Shown here piece after piece: positions 18,801 to 27,618 of a DNA stretch of 64,000 bases (its first letter is position 1; every line of letters begins with the position of its first letter). Made by a program: the position numbers and the translations under genes. The notes under the pieces are model-generated. The model was not told the DNA's origin. It saw only the letters and a list, made by a program, of their open reading frames with translations, and did not search any database. The stretch is from Marinifilum sp965230805 (GTDB taxonomy: Bacteria; Bacteroidota; Bacteroidia; Bacteroidales; Marinifilaceae): the NCBI RefSeq assembly GCF_965230805.1, contig NZ_OZ246019.1, positions 3,596,001 through 3,660,000 on the forward strand. The letters run 5' to 3'.

Positions 18801-19060
18801 CGCAGTCGGTTTTTGATGCAGACTATGTTAAGCTGAGAGAGGTGACTTTGGGTTACAATATTCCTAAGAGTTTCCTAAATGGAATTTTTAATCGTGCAAG
18901 AATTTCTGTTTATGGTAAGAATTTATTTACATGGGGTCTGGATAAAAAAGGTTTTGATCCGGAAATGGCTGCTAATGGTTCCGGTAATGTACAAGGTTTA
19001 GAAGGAGGTTTACAGCCAATGTTCAGATCTTATGGTTTTAACTTGAAATTAAACTTTTAG
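15809..19060 (+). CDS. SusC/RagA-family TonB-dependent outer-membrane transporter
   Basis: This 1,083-residue protein starts at the ATG at 15809 (signal peptide MKKMIGLFVFLFLIGSQMVI, cleaved after AQ). An N-terminal carboxypeptidase-regulatory-like domain follows at about 26-110. Then come the TonB-box-type motif DEVVVTALGI, a plug (VAGVQVASSTNMGGSSRILI; IEDISVLKGAAAALYGSRAA) and a 22-strand-type barrel ending in NLKLNF. With the adjacent SusD it forms an uptake complex for a glycan or peptide that sequence does not identify. The first 100 residues are nearly identical to those of the 23012 protein while the barrels differ. Confidence 0.95.
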   Translation: MKKMIGLFVFLFLIGSQMVIAQSKQISGTVTSAEDGLGMPGVSVVIKGTTIGASTDIDGKYSLKASPEDVLMFSFVGMVTQEVAVGNKTVIDVVLQTESIGVDEVVVTALGITREKKALGYAAQEVGGDELNKVQQSDAVSALSGRVAGVQVASSTNMGGSSRILIRGANSITQENQPLFIVDGVPMDNSNYNEKGAASGGGGIDYGNMLNDINSDEIEDISVLKGAAAALYGSRAANGVVLITTKRGTKGKKGFSIDFSQSMSFETVATIPDMQRKYGGGSIVSDEAGGVNGFAQVTSGGQTYLHPQYQVDESWGPRYNPNVSVVHWDGFNEDGSVKETRPWVAPKNDVEDFWETGVTSTTSIGINKSGEGYGMRLAYKYTDVDGTMPNSSQQKHDFKVSTKADLTDKLSVNGSITYVRTKAKGRPELGYGDNSVGQKFFQWGQRQLDYKRLKNSYKTSIGEMITWNRKSFTDPHAKYADNPYWTAYENYSDDMRNRFYGSISASYEIIENLVAKGSVYGDYYNFTIRERTAVGSQSTPSYYEAAREYSEFNYEGIISYSKKIDDFDLSGLVGANRRDVRYDFLRGETSGGLVVSGVYNLLNSVDPALMNDITEERQTNSVFAQFAVGYRNMLYLEATYRTDWSSTLPGAENKYSYPSISGSFVFSELLKDITWLNLGKLRLGWAEVGNDTDPYKVQKSYEYNTDGAFNNTPRLKVPDELVNKNLKSETTRSTEIGLDLNLLNNRIDLSTTYFDNTTFDQIMPLQISQATGYKTRYVNAGEMSNKGIEVALGVTPVRTKDFEWNVMFNYTKVNNKLEKLFGDLESLDIQSAPFGGVFLRASLNDTYGTLWGTNFIYDDAGNKVIGSNGYYESTADLVPLGSVLPDFTLGIRNGVSFKNFDLNFLIDIRRGGKFYSLSHMWGMYSGMYEETAGVNDKGNEIRDAVADGGGIRLHGVTGDVTWNSDGTYTVTNTAENEKYVSAAGWGARHYHGFGYPSAQSVFDADYVKLREVTLGYNIPKSFLNGIFNRARISVYGKNLFTWGLDKKGFDPEMAANGSGNVQGLEGGLQPMFRSYGFNLKLNF

Positions 19061-19079
19061 ACATTAAAAATTATTGAAA

Positions 19080-20663
19080 ATGAAAAACATAAAAATATTA
19101 CTAGCGTTCAATCTGATTCTGTTCATGGTGGCGTGCGATGTGGATTACTTCGAAAATCCAAACGAACCAACCGCTGTGCCAACAGCAGCATTGTTTAATA
19201 ATAATATGAAAAGAGTTGTTGATGCAACTCAAAACACTTGGTTTTCTGGTCGTTTTACATATGTTACCATGCAGTATTGGCAGCAGTCAGAATATGGTGA
19301 CGAAGATCGTTATGTCTATAGAGAGTCGATGAGACAATATCAAAATACTTTTTATGAAGTAGCGGAAAACTTTAGAGAAATCATTCGTTTAAATGAAGAT
19401 GAAAGTACAATGTCTGCAGCAGCAGTATCTGGAGATAATCAGAATCAGATTGCGATTTGTCGTATTATGCTTGCTTGGACATTTAATTTAATGGTGGACA
19501 CTTGGGGAGATATTCCTTACTATTCATACGGAACTGAAGATCCGGATTTTCAAGCATTAAGAGTTGCTGGTTTTGGTGATGATGAAGCTTTGATAAGTCC
19601 CGCTTATGCTTCACAAGCAAAAATAAATGAAGATATCTTAAAAGAACTTCAAGCTGCGGCTAATCAACTTGATGAATCAAAAACTGGAATTAGCGGTGAT
19701 AATATTTTTGGTGGAGATGTGGCAAAATGGAAAAAGTTTGCCAACTCACTTCGTTTAAGAATTGCAAATAAAATTAGAGGTGTAAATGCTTCTCTTGCTA
19801 ATACTCATATTGCTGATGCCATTTCATCCGGAGTTTTTGAATCAAATGCTGACAATGCAATGTTTGTGTATGAATCTGGTGATAAGAACGCTGCTCCTAT
19901 TTACAGAGCTTGGAATGTAGATAACCGTAGTGATTTCGCCGTGGGTCATAGTTTTATTAATCTATTAAAGGGTGAAAATCTTGTAGATCACACACACACC
20001 GAGGTGACAAGTGGGGCAAATCCAAATCCATTCTTAGGCATTATGGATCCAAGAATTCATGAATATGCTCAACCCAATTCCAATGGAGATTATGTTGGTA
20101 TGTTTATTTCTGAAAGTTCAGCAGAAGCTGCAACATTTACAATTGAATCATTACCGGGTGATGGTATTATCAATAAGCCTGATTTTGCTGAAACCTTAAT
20201 GGAATATGCCGAAGTTTGTTTTATTCAAAGTGAATTAAATGGATGGGATCAAACCTGGTACGAAACAGGTATTCGTGCTTCGATGAAAAAATGGGGTATA
20301 GAGGAAGCTGATATTGCAGATTATCTTGCTCTTGTTCCTGCAGCTAATATGGAAAATGTTATGACTCAAAACTATATTGCCTTATATATGCAAGGACATA
20401 CTTCATGGATGAACTATCGTCGTACTGGATATCCAAAAACTGTAATTCCTCCATATGCAGAATATAGTGTTTATGATCCAACTGGAGATACATGGTTAGA
20501 CAAAGTTTTTAATCCTTTGGTAGAAGAAGTAACAGATCTTCCCTACAGAATGAGATACCCTGCTCAAGAACAAACTTTGAATGGTGATAACCGCAAAGCC
20601 GCTGCCGATGCATTAAGCAATGGTGATGTTGTTTATTCCAAATTGTGGTGGGATGTAGACTAA
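19080..20663 (+). CDS. SusD/RagB-like surface lipoprotein (SusD-like_2 type)
   Basis: This 527-residue lipoprotein is translated from the ATG at 19080. The lipobox LFMVAC puts the lipidated Cys near residue 19. The helical TPR-like core has family features such as AICRIMLAWTFNLMVDTWGD followed by IPYYSY, and AKWKKFANSLRLRIANKIRG. It is the substrate-binding lid of the SusC transporter, 19 bp upstream in the same operon. It resembles the SusD-like_2 group more than classic SusD. Confidence 0.92.
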   Translation: MKNIKILLAFNLILFMVACDVDYFENPNEPTAVPTAALFNNNMKRVVDATQNTWFSGRFTYVTMQYWQQSEYGDEDRYVYRESMRQYQNTFYEVAENFREIIRLNEDESTMSAAAVSGDNQNQIAICRIMLAWTFNLMVDTWGDIPYYSYGTEDPDFQALRVAGFGDDEALISPAYASQAKINEDILKELQAAANQLDESKTGISGDNIFGGDVAKWKKFANSLRLRIANKIRGVNASLANTHIADAISSGVFESNADNAMFVYESGDKNAAPIYRAWNVDNRSDFAVGHSFINLLKGENLVDHTHTEVTSGANPNPFLGIMDPRIHEYAQPNSNGDYVGMFISESSAEAATFTIESLPGDGIINKPDFAETLMEYAEVCFIQSELNGWDQTWYETGIRASMKKWGIEEADIADYLALVPAANMENVMTQNYIALYMQGHTSWMNYRRTGYPKTVIPPYAEYSVYDPTGDTWLDKVFNPLVEEVTDLPYRMRYPAQEQTLNGDNRKAAADALSNGDVVYSKLWWDVD

Positions 20664-21082
20664 TGATTTAATAATCTTATAAAATTATAGCCAGTAAGTT
20701 TCCTAATACCTGTTTTATAATGAAATGAGTCTTAAGTTGTTTTGAGAATTTTGAGTTTAGTTAAGGCATAATAATAGATATTAATAACTAAGCGATATTT
20801 TTCACTAAGAATAACCTTAAAAGGGAAAAAGAATGAGACTCATTTCATGGTAATGTTGGTATTAAATGATCCATGAAAAGCATTGATTCAGACTTGTAAA
20901 TGGCAATAAAAATCAAAAAATGAGGCGATCTTAAAAGTAGATTTATGTGTTGGTGAGTTGAGTATTAGAAAAATCTTACAGATACCTATCCGAATACAAA
21001 ATCCTTTTGAGACAGCCTCATTCCATGCATAATCGGATTTAGATTATTAATAAATAATGTCACAGTTCGAGTTAAATTGAAA
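20664..21082. other. 419-bp intergenic region with a 13-bp terminal inverted repeat
   Basis: ATGAAATGAGTCT (20720-20732) and AGACTCATTTCAT (20836-20848) bracket a 129-bp segment related to 9077-9168. CTTTTGAGACAGCCTC at about 21006-21021 is the reverse complement of the 43539 terminator stem. Homology with the 14944 pseudogene region begins right after it. No gene is visible. Confidence 0.55.
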
Positions 21083-22552
21083 TTACATTTGATTCGATGG
21101 GATATTTTGAAGAATATCAATTAGGTGTTTCCAAAATTTTTCGACGGTTTCAATATTAATTCTTTCATCGGGAGAATGCACATCTCTTAAGGTAGGGCCA
21201 AATGAAATCATGTCCATGTCTGGATATTTTTCAAGGAACAGTCCACACTCAAGTCCGGCATGAATAGATCTAACAATAGGTTCTTTACAGAATAAGCGCT
21301 TGTACGAATTTACAGCAATGGTTAAAATTTCGGAGTTTGGATTAGGAGCCCAGCCTGGATAACCATCGGAGTGTTCAATTACAGCTCCAGCCAAACTTAA
21401 AGCACTACCTACCATTTGAGCAATATTGTATTTTTCACTGTCAATATCACTTCTTTGCGATGTAGTGATATGAATCTTATTCTCGCCAACGAATTTTACG
21501 GAAGCCAGATTTGTAGAAGTTTCAACCATGCCAGGCATTCTTGAACTCATTGTAAAAACACCATGCGGACAAGCATATAAAGCATCAAGTAAGTTATTGC
21601 TTGTAGCTTTATCTATTACAAAGTTTGGTTTTTCAACTGATTCCAAAGTGATTTTTAGTTTTGGTTCATAAATCTCCCAAACAAGTTCCATTTCTGCAGC
21701 ATAAATATTTAAATCCGCACGAATATTTTCTTTAAACTCTGATGGAATAGTAATTGTTGCATATGCTTCGCGAGGGATTGCATTTCTTAAGTTGCCACCA
21801 TTAAATTCATGAATTCGAAGATTGTATTTCTTGTTGATTTGCCAAAGAAACCTGTTCAGTATTTTATTAGAATTGCCTCTTCCTTTGTTAATTTCGTCAC
21901 CCGAATGTCCACCAAGAAGTCCTTTTACATCTACTTTTAATGCAAAATGTCCAGTTGGAACCTCTTCCTTTTTGTAATCTAGATGAGCCAACGTATCTAT
22001 GCCTCCAGCGCATCCGATAAATATTTCTCCTTCGTCTTCTGAATCCAGATTAAGAAGAATTTTTCCATCGAAGAAGTCGGGTTGTAAAGCAAAAGCACCT
22101 GATAAACCAGTTTCTTCATCAACAGTAAAAAGACACTCAATTGAACCATGCTCAATATTGGTAGCAGTTAAAAGTGCCATTTCAGCAGCCATTCCAATAC
22201 CGTCATCAGCACCAAGTGTTGTCCCTTTTGCTTTTACCCACCCATTGTCTATCCAAGGCACAATAGCGTCGGTATCAAAATTGTGTTCGGTTTCATTGTT
22301 TTTCTCACAAACCATATCCATGTGGGATTGAAGAACAACTGTTTTTAGGTTTTCTTTTCCTGGAGTAGCTGGTTTTTTAATTAAAACATTTCCGATTTCA
22401 TCTCTCTTGGTTTCAAGGTTGTGCTTATTTCCAAATTCAATAAGAAAATCAATTATTTTATCTTCTTTTTTCGATGGGCGAGGAACTTGACAAATGTCTT
22501 CAAAATGTGCCCAGACTTCCTTTGGTTCTAGTTGGTTTAATATATTTTCCAT
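21083..22552 (-). CDS. pepD: aminoacyl-histidine dipeptidase (M20 family)
   Basis: This 489-residue cytosolic zinc peptidase cleaves Xaa-His dipeptides such as carnosine. Metal ligands and catalytic residues sit in SHMDM (His77, Asp79), GADDGIGMA (Asp116/117), DEETGLSGA (Glu146/147), LNLDSEDEGEIFIGCAGG and GGHSGDEI. It is full length and intact, unlike its relic at 14944. It is divergent from the second susC gene. Confidence 0.94.
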   Translation of the reverse strand: MENILNQLEPKEVWAHFEDICQVPRPSKKEDKIIDFLIEFGNKHNLETKRDEIGNVLIKKPATPGKENLKTVVLQSHMDMVCEKNNETEHNFDTDAIVPWIDNGWVKAKGTTLGADDGIGMAAEMALLTATNIEHGSIECLFTVDEETGLSGAFALQPDFFDGKILLNLDSEDEGEIFIGCAGGIDTLAHLDYKKEEVPTGHFALKVDVKGLLGGHSGDEINKGRGNSNKILNRFLWQINKKYNLRIHEFNGGNLRNAIPREAYATITIPSEFKENIRADLNIYAAEMELVWEIYEPKLKITLESVEKPNFVIDKATSNNLLDALYACPHGVFTMSSRMPGMVETSTNLASVKFVGENKIHITTSQRSDIDSEKYNIAQMVGSALSLAGAVIEHSDGYPGWAPNPNSEILTIAVNSYKRLFCKEPIVRSIHAGLECGLFLEKYPDMDMISFGPTLRDVHSPDERINIETVEKFWKHLIDILQNIPSNQM

Positions 22553-22872
22553 TGTTGTTTAAATTTTTCTCAAATGTAATAAATAAACAAGTACATGAAT
22601 TAAAGTGACATTGTCTTGTCGAAAATAAACTCATTTAATCCAAAAATATTGGGTAATATGATAATGAATGTTGGCTTTTCAATAAAAGATTAATAAGAAA
22701 TAGAAAAAATAAGCACCTTTTTATGGTTTTTTTTTGCCCGAAAACTTCTAATGTGATTTTTGTAGATGAGGAATAACTATAATGTGTTGATATTTAAATG
22801 AAAGCTAAAATATTGTGTTGAAAATATGTAAGCTAATAATATGCCGTGAAAACAAACAAAAAGTTAAAAAAC

Positions 22873-22886
22873 ATGACAAAAGTCAT
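22873..22886. promoter_or_regulatory. conserved palindrome upstream of susC copy 2
   Basis: ATGAC AAAA GTCAT is the counterpart of the site at 15672. The half-sites are unchanged and only one spacer base differs, in DNA that is otherwise only moderately conserved. Confidence 0.5.
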
Positions 22887-22915
22887 AGTTTTATTGAGTA
22901 CTAGTGGTTTGTAGA

Positions 22916-22948
22916 TTTGTGTATAAAACATGAAAAATGCTATATTTA
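22916..22948 (+). promoter_or_regulatory. promoter of susC/susD locus 2
   Basis: TTTG at 22916-22919 is separated by 21 bp from TATATTTA at 22941-22948, as in locus 1. Confidence 0.6.
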
Positions 22949-23011
22949 GGCTTTAGAATTACCATTAACCATTTTGCATCTTTACTTAATTACTAACTAA
23001 AAAGTTTTTTT

Positions 23012-26000
23012 ATGAAAAAAATGATTGGACTGTTTGTGTTCCTATTTCTTATAGGTTCACAAATGGTAATTGCACAAAGCAAGCAGATTTCCGGTACTGT
23101 AACAAGTGCTGATGATGGGCTGGGTATGCCTGGTGTATCTGTTGTTATTAAAGGCACTACGATTGGTGCCAGTACCGATATTGATGGGAAATATTCTTTA
23201 AAAGCTGAAGCATCAGATGTTTTGATGTTTAGCTTTGTTGGAATGGTAACACAAGAAATTACAGTAGGAAATCAATCTGTAATTAATGTTGTGTTAGAAT
23301 CTGAGGCAATTGGAGTCGAAGAAGTTATTGTAACTGGTTATACTGCTCACAGGAAGAGTGAGGTTACCGGTTCTACCGTTCAGGTAAGCGGGGAAACCCT
23401 TGCGGATATGCCAGTTACTAACATTGAGCAGGCACTTCAAGGTCGCATTGCTGGTGTGAACATTACCGCAGCTTCAGGAACTCCAGGATCGCAACAAAAA
23501 ATTCGAATTAGAGGGCGTAGCTCCATTACTGCAGGTAATGATCCATTGTATGTAATTGATGGAGTTCCTATTATTGGCGGTAGTGTTTCCAATTTAACAT
23601 CAACTTCTTCCTTATCTGCAATTGCAGCATTGAACTCGAACGATATTGAAACAATTACTGTATTGAAAGATGCTACTGCAACTGCATCTTATGGTGCTCG
23701 TGGTGCAAATGGTGTGATTGTTATTACTACTAAATCTGGTAAATCCGGTAAAGCAAAAATTAATTTCTCTGCTACTTATGGTATCTCTAACGATGCGGTT
23801 GATGGTCCTTCTGTGTTGACAGGTGCCGAAAGAGAGGAGTTGTTCTATGAGGCATTGATTAATACTTTTGGAGAAGATAATAATTTCAATGACCAAGCAG
23901 GAGCAAGAGCATATTATGAAGCTAATACCAGAGCGTTCCGTTCGGATTATTTAGACTGGAATGCGGTAGGCAGACCAGAAACAGATTGGGCTGACCTGAT
24001 TACAAATGATAACGCAAAAATGCAAGAGTATAATTTGTCTGTAAATGGTGGTAAAGAGGGTGTTAATTATTATGTATCGGGAGGTTACCTGAAACAAGAG
24101 GCAACTGTTATTGGTTCTGAGCTTGAGAAGTTTTCAGGAACTGTTAATTTGGATGTTGATTTAACTCCAAGTTTGAAGTTATCTACCAAGAATACTGCAA
24201 CTCACATGTTTTTGGATGGTCTATTGGAGGGTAGTGCATATTTCTCTTCACCCCGTTCTTCTAAATTCTTCATGCCTTCAATCGACCAACCCTATACCGA
24301 AGATGGTAGACTCGACTACGAAAATACTTCTCTTCCTAATCCTCTTTTTATTGCGCGGGAAGATATTGATGAGCAGAAATACACAAGAATTATTACAAAC
24401 AATAGCTTGACCTGGAATACTCCAATTAAGAATCTGTCTTTTACAACGAAAATGTCTATCGACTTTCAAGTATTTAATAATAAGACATATGATAACCCGC
24501 TTAGGGGTGATGGTGATGGTGATAGACGTGGTCGAGGTAGTGCTGCCAGCAGAAATAGGGCAACTTACGTTTTCCAGAATATCTTAAACTACAAATTGTC
24601 TCTAGACGGTGGTCACGAATTCGACTTCAAAGCGATTCAGGAGTACGAAGAAAGAAGAAGATATTTCATGGAGGCTGGAGCGAATAACTTTGCTGATGTT
24701 GGTTTAACAAACTTGAGTTCAGCTGGTAATCCAACATTTACAGACTCGGAATATACCGATACAAAGCAAGCTTCTTACTTAGGATTAATTCACTATGCGT
24801 ATCAAGGTAAATATGTAGCTGATATTACTTACCGTCGCGAAGGTAGTTCTTTATTCCATCCGGATCACAGATGGGGTGACTTCTGGGCAATTGGTGGTGC
24901 TTGGAATGTTAATCGTGAAAGCTTTATGGCAAACTACGAGTTTATTGATATGTTGAAGTTAAGAGCATCATATGGTAAGTCTGGTAACAACGATATCGGT
25001 ATTAATAAATATCAGGCCTTACTTTCATATGACGCTAACTATGCAGGTGAAGGTGCTTCATATCCCGGAACATTTGGTAACGATCAACTTTCTTGGGAAA
25101 CCTCATACTCTTTAGATATTGGTATTGATTTTGGCTTTTTTAACAACAGACTCTCTGGTTCGGTTGGATACTATAACAGAGAAACTCGAAGAATGCTACT
25201 GGAAGAACCACTTCCTCCATCAACATCATTTGAGTCCAGACAAGCAAACATTGGTAGAATGGAAAACAAAGGTTGGGAGTTCGAGTTCAAGGTAGATGTT
25301 GTTCGTTCTAATGACTTTAATGTTTTTGTTGGTGGTAATGTTGCAACCAACGATAATGAGGTGTTGGAGTTAGCAAAAGACCCAAATGGAGAATATCGAT
25401 TAATCACAGAGAGCACAAGAAGAGTGGAACCAGGGCATCCTGTTTACGGATGGTATATGCCAACCTGGGCAGGTGTTGATGCTGAAACAGGTGATGAATT
25501 ATGGTATGTTGATGGTGAAGGTAGTGCTAAAACTAATGTATTTAACGATGCAAATAAAGTCTGGCAAGGTGGAAGTGCAATACCGAAATTGACGGCTGGA
25601 TTAAATCTTCATGTCGATTATAAAGGATTCTTCTTGGATGCAAGTGCTTTCTATGCAGGAGGTCACAAGGTATTTGAACATTGGAATCGTTACACAAATG
25701 GTACAGACAGGTTCAGTGTTCAGTTTTACCAAGGTATTGATGCACTGCTTGATAGATGGCAAAAGCCAGGCGATCAAACCCGATTTGGTAAGTTTGAATA
25801 CACTACCAGACAATGGCGAAGAAGTTCAAAGTTCCTTTATGATGGAGATTATATTCGTCTTAGAGACCTTTCTGTTGGATATGATTTCAACAAAAATATT
25901 ACTGATTCTATGGGATTAGGTGGCTTAAGATTATTTGTGCGCGGTACAAACTTATTAACCTGGGTTAAGGAGGATTATTTGAAGTATGATCCTGAGGTAG

Positions 26001-26074
26001 ATGATGATGGTTTTACTGGTATGGAAACTCCGCCTGTTAAATCATTTATTTTTGGTGTTAACGTGAAATTTTAA
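23012..26074 (+). CDS. SusC/RagA-family TonB-dependent outer-membrane transporter
   Basis: This 1,020-residue protein has the same signal peptide and carboxypeptidase-regulatory-like domain (1 to about 110) as the 15809 protein. From about residue 110 it differs: TonB-box-type EEVIVTGYTAH, plug IAGVNITAASGTPGSQQKIR and IETITVLKDATATASYGARG, then the barrel to FIFGVNVKF. It pairs with the SusD-like gene 6 bp downstream. The different barrel implies a different substrate, not identifiable here; no glycan-degrading enzymes flank it. Confidence 0.95.
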   Translation: MKKMIGLFVFLFLIGSQMVIAQSKQISGTVTSADDGLGMPGVSVVIKGTTIGASTDIDGKYSLKAEASDVLMFSFVGMVTQEITVGNQSVINVVLESEAIGVEEVIVTGYTAHRKSEVTGSTVQVSGETLADMPVTNIEQALQGRIAGVNITAASGTPGSQQKIRIRGRSSITAGNDPLYVIDGVPIIGGSVSNLTSTSSLSAIAALNSNDIETITVLKDATATASYGARGANGVIVITTKSGKSGKAKINFSATYGISNDAVDGPSVLTGAEREELFYEALINTFGEDNNFNDQAGARAYYEANTRAFRSDYLDWNAVGRPETDWADLITNDNAKMQEYNLSVNGGKEGVNYYVSGGYLKQEATVIGSELEKFSGTVNLDVDLTPSLKLSTKNTATHMFLDGLLEGSAYFSSPRSSKFFMPSIDQPYTEDGRLDYENTSLPNPLFIAREDIDEQKYTRIITNNSLTWNTPIKNLSFTTKMSIDFQVFNNKTYDNPLRGDGDGDRRGRGSAASRNRATYVFQNILNYKLSLDGGHEFDFKAIQEYEERRRYFMEAGANNFADVGLTNLSSAGNPTFTDSEYTDTKQASYLGLIHYAYQGKYVADITYRREGSSLFHPDHRWGDFWAIGGAWNVNRESFMANYEFIDMLKLRASYGKSGNNDIGINKYQALLSYDANYAGEGASYPGTFGNDQLSWETSYSLDIGIDFGFFNNRLSGSVGYYNRETRRMLLEEPLPPSTSFESRQANIGRMENKGWEFEFKVDVVRSNDFNVFVGGNVATNDNEVLELAKDPNGEYRLITESTRRVEPGHPVYGWYMPTWAGVDAETGDELWYVDGEGSAKTNVFNDANKVWQGGSAIPKLTAGLNLHVDYKGFFLDASAFYAGGHKVFEHWNRYTNGTDRFSVQFYQGIDALLDRWQKPGDQTRFGKFEYTTRQWRRSSKFLYDGDYIRLRDLSVGYDFNKNITDSMGLGGLRLFVRGTNLLTWVKEDYLKYDPEVDDDGFTGMETPPVKSFIFGVNVKF

Positions 26075-26080
26075 GAAGGC

Positions 26081-27451
26081 ATGAAGAAATTAAATATATT
26101 ATTAAAGATTACAATGTTGTTTGTGTTCGTGCTAGCGATCAATGCATGTACAACAGATGATTTGGATCCATCTACGGAGCAAAACAAAGCAGTTGAAGGA
26201 GGAATTGCTTCCGCAGAAAACTTATATGGTGTTTTAAAAGGGGCATATAGTAGATTAACTCAAAGTGGTTATTATGGTAGAAACTATATCATTAATAACG
26301 AAGTTCGAAGCGACAACTGTTTTGCAAATGGTAACTCAGGTCGTTTTGTTGTTGAGGCAGCATTTAACTATTCTGCTACTACACTGAGTTTTTGGGATGA
26401 AGCTTACGAGGTAATTGGTAGTGCAAATATTATTATCAATTTAAATCCTGACGATTTAACAGGGGATTCTGATTACATTAAGCATATACAAGGCCAAGCA
26501 TACGTGTTAAGAGCATTGACACACTTTGATTTGGTTAAGCAGTTTGGGCAACAACATGCAGGTGGCAATTTAGGAGTTCCTTATGTAAAGGAATTTAAGG
26601 GCGACGATCTATTTTTAGCCAGAAATACAGTGGATGAATGTAAGACTTTTATTATGCAAGACCTTGAAACAGGATTTGCAATGATGAATAAAGATTACGA
26701 TATCTCAAAAGAGTTTGTTTCCAAGTATGCAGCTAAAGCTATAGAATCAAGAGTTGCTGTTTATTTTGAAGACTGGAGTGCTGCTATTAGTGCTTGTGAG
26801 GCTGTAATTGCTTCGGGTGATTATTCAATTATGACTGAAAGTGGATATGTAGCTTCATTTACCACAAAACAAGCGGCTAACTCAATTTTCGAATTGGCAT
26901 TTAGTGCTACAGATAGTCGTGGAATTAATGGTTTGGCATACATTTACAGAACTACAGGTGGAGGTAGCTATGGTGATATTCAGGTTATTGATGAGGTTAT
27001 TGATATTTATGATGATGGTGACGTTCGTGCTGATATTCTTGGTTATGAAGGTACAATGTTAAGAAATATTGGTAAATATCCTGATAACTTAGGTAATGAC
27101 AATGTAGTTGTGATCAGATACGAAGAGGTAATCTTAAACTATGCTGAAGCTTTATTTGAAACAGGTGATTCTGATGCACTGGATCAACTCAACCTGATCA
27201 CCTCAAACCGTGGTGCAACTGCTCATACTGAGATTACGAAGATGATTATCTTAGATGAAAGAAGAAAAGAATTTATTTTTGAAGGCATGCGTTTCGATGA
27301 TCTGGTTCGTGCGAAGCAGGATATTGAAAAGAAATCTATGCAACAGAATTTTCTGGAAACTATTCCTTATGGCGACTATAGATTAGCGTTTCCAATTCCA
27401 ATTGAAGAAATAGATGCAAACTCTAATATTGATCAAAACAAGAATTACTAG
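26081..27451 (+). CDS. RagB/SusD-family surface lipoprotein
   Basis: This 456-residue lipoprotein has the lipobox LAINAC (Cys near 23). Family features include AENLYGVLKGAYSRL, the helix GQAYVLRALTHFDLVKQFG and the C-terminal signature ILDERRKEFIFEGMRFDDLV. It is the SusD partner of the transporter 6 bp upstream. It belongs to the RagB/SusD type and is not closely related to the 19080 protein, so the two SusCD pairs are different systems. Confidence 0.93.
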   Translation: MKKLNILLKITMLFVFVLAINACTTDDLDPSTEQNKAVEGGIASAENLYGVLKGAYSRLTQSGYYGRNYIINNEVRSDNCFANGNSGRFVVEAAFNYSATTLSFWDEAYEVIGSANIIINLNPDDLTGDSDYIKHIQGQAYVLRALTHFDLVKQFGQQHAGGNLGVPYVKEFKGDDLFLARNTVDECKTFIMQDLETGFAMMNKDYDISKEFVSKYAAKAIESRVAVYFEDWSAAISACEAVIASGDYSIMTESGYVASFTTKQAANSIFELAFSATDSRGINGLAYIYRTTGGGSYGDIQVIDEVIDIYDDGDVRADILGYEGTMLRNIGKYPDNLGNDNVVVIRYEEVILNYAEALFETGDSDALDQLNLITSNRGATAHTEITKMIILDERRKEFIFEGMRFDDLVRAKQDIEKKSMQQNFLETIPYGDYRLAFPIPIEEIDANSNIDQNKNY

Positions 27452-27479
27452 AGAGTAAAACAAATGATATAATGCAATG

Positions 27480-27609
27480 AAGAGTCTGTCCTAAAAGACA
27501 AATATAAATGTCATTCCGAGGAAAACGAAGAATCTCTGCAATTGAGAATTAGATTTTTTACCTTGTTTAACATGAATGATTTAAACTATCTTTTTGGACA
27601 GGCTCTTTT
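27480..27609. repeat. long inverted repeat between convergent genes
   Basis: The left arm AAGAGTCTGTCCTAAAAGA and the complement of the right arm (TCTTTTTGGACAGGCTCTT) match at all but two positions. The interior contains GTCATTCCGAGGAAAACG and AGAATCTCTG, which resembles a string I recall as common in Bacteroidota intergenic regions. Lying between susD and a convergent receptor gene, it may serve as a terminator for both. Confidence 0.6.
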
Positions 27610-27618
27610 TTATATCAA

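Larger units (their letters stand above)
22553..23011. other. 459-bp divergent region between pepD and susC copy 2
   Basis: From about 22750 to the susC start this matches the region before susC copy 1 (15544-15808). It holds the palindrome and promoter listed separately. The pepD-proximal half is AT-rich with no clear pepD promoter pair. Confidence 0.5.
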
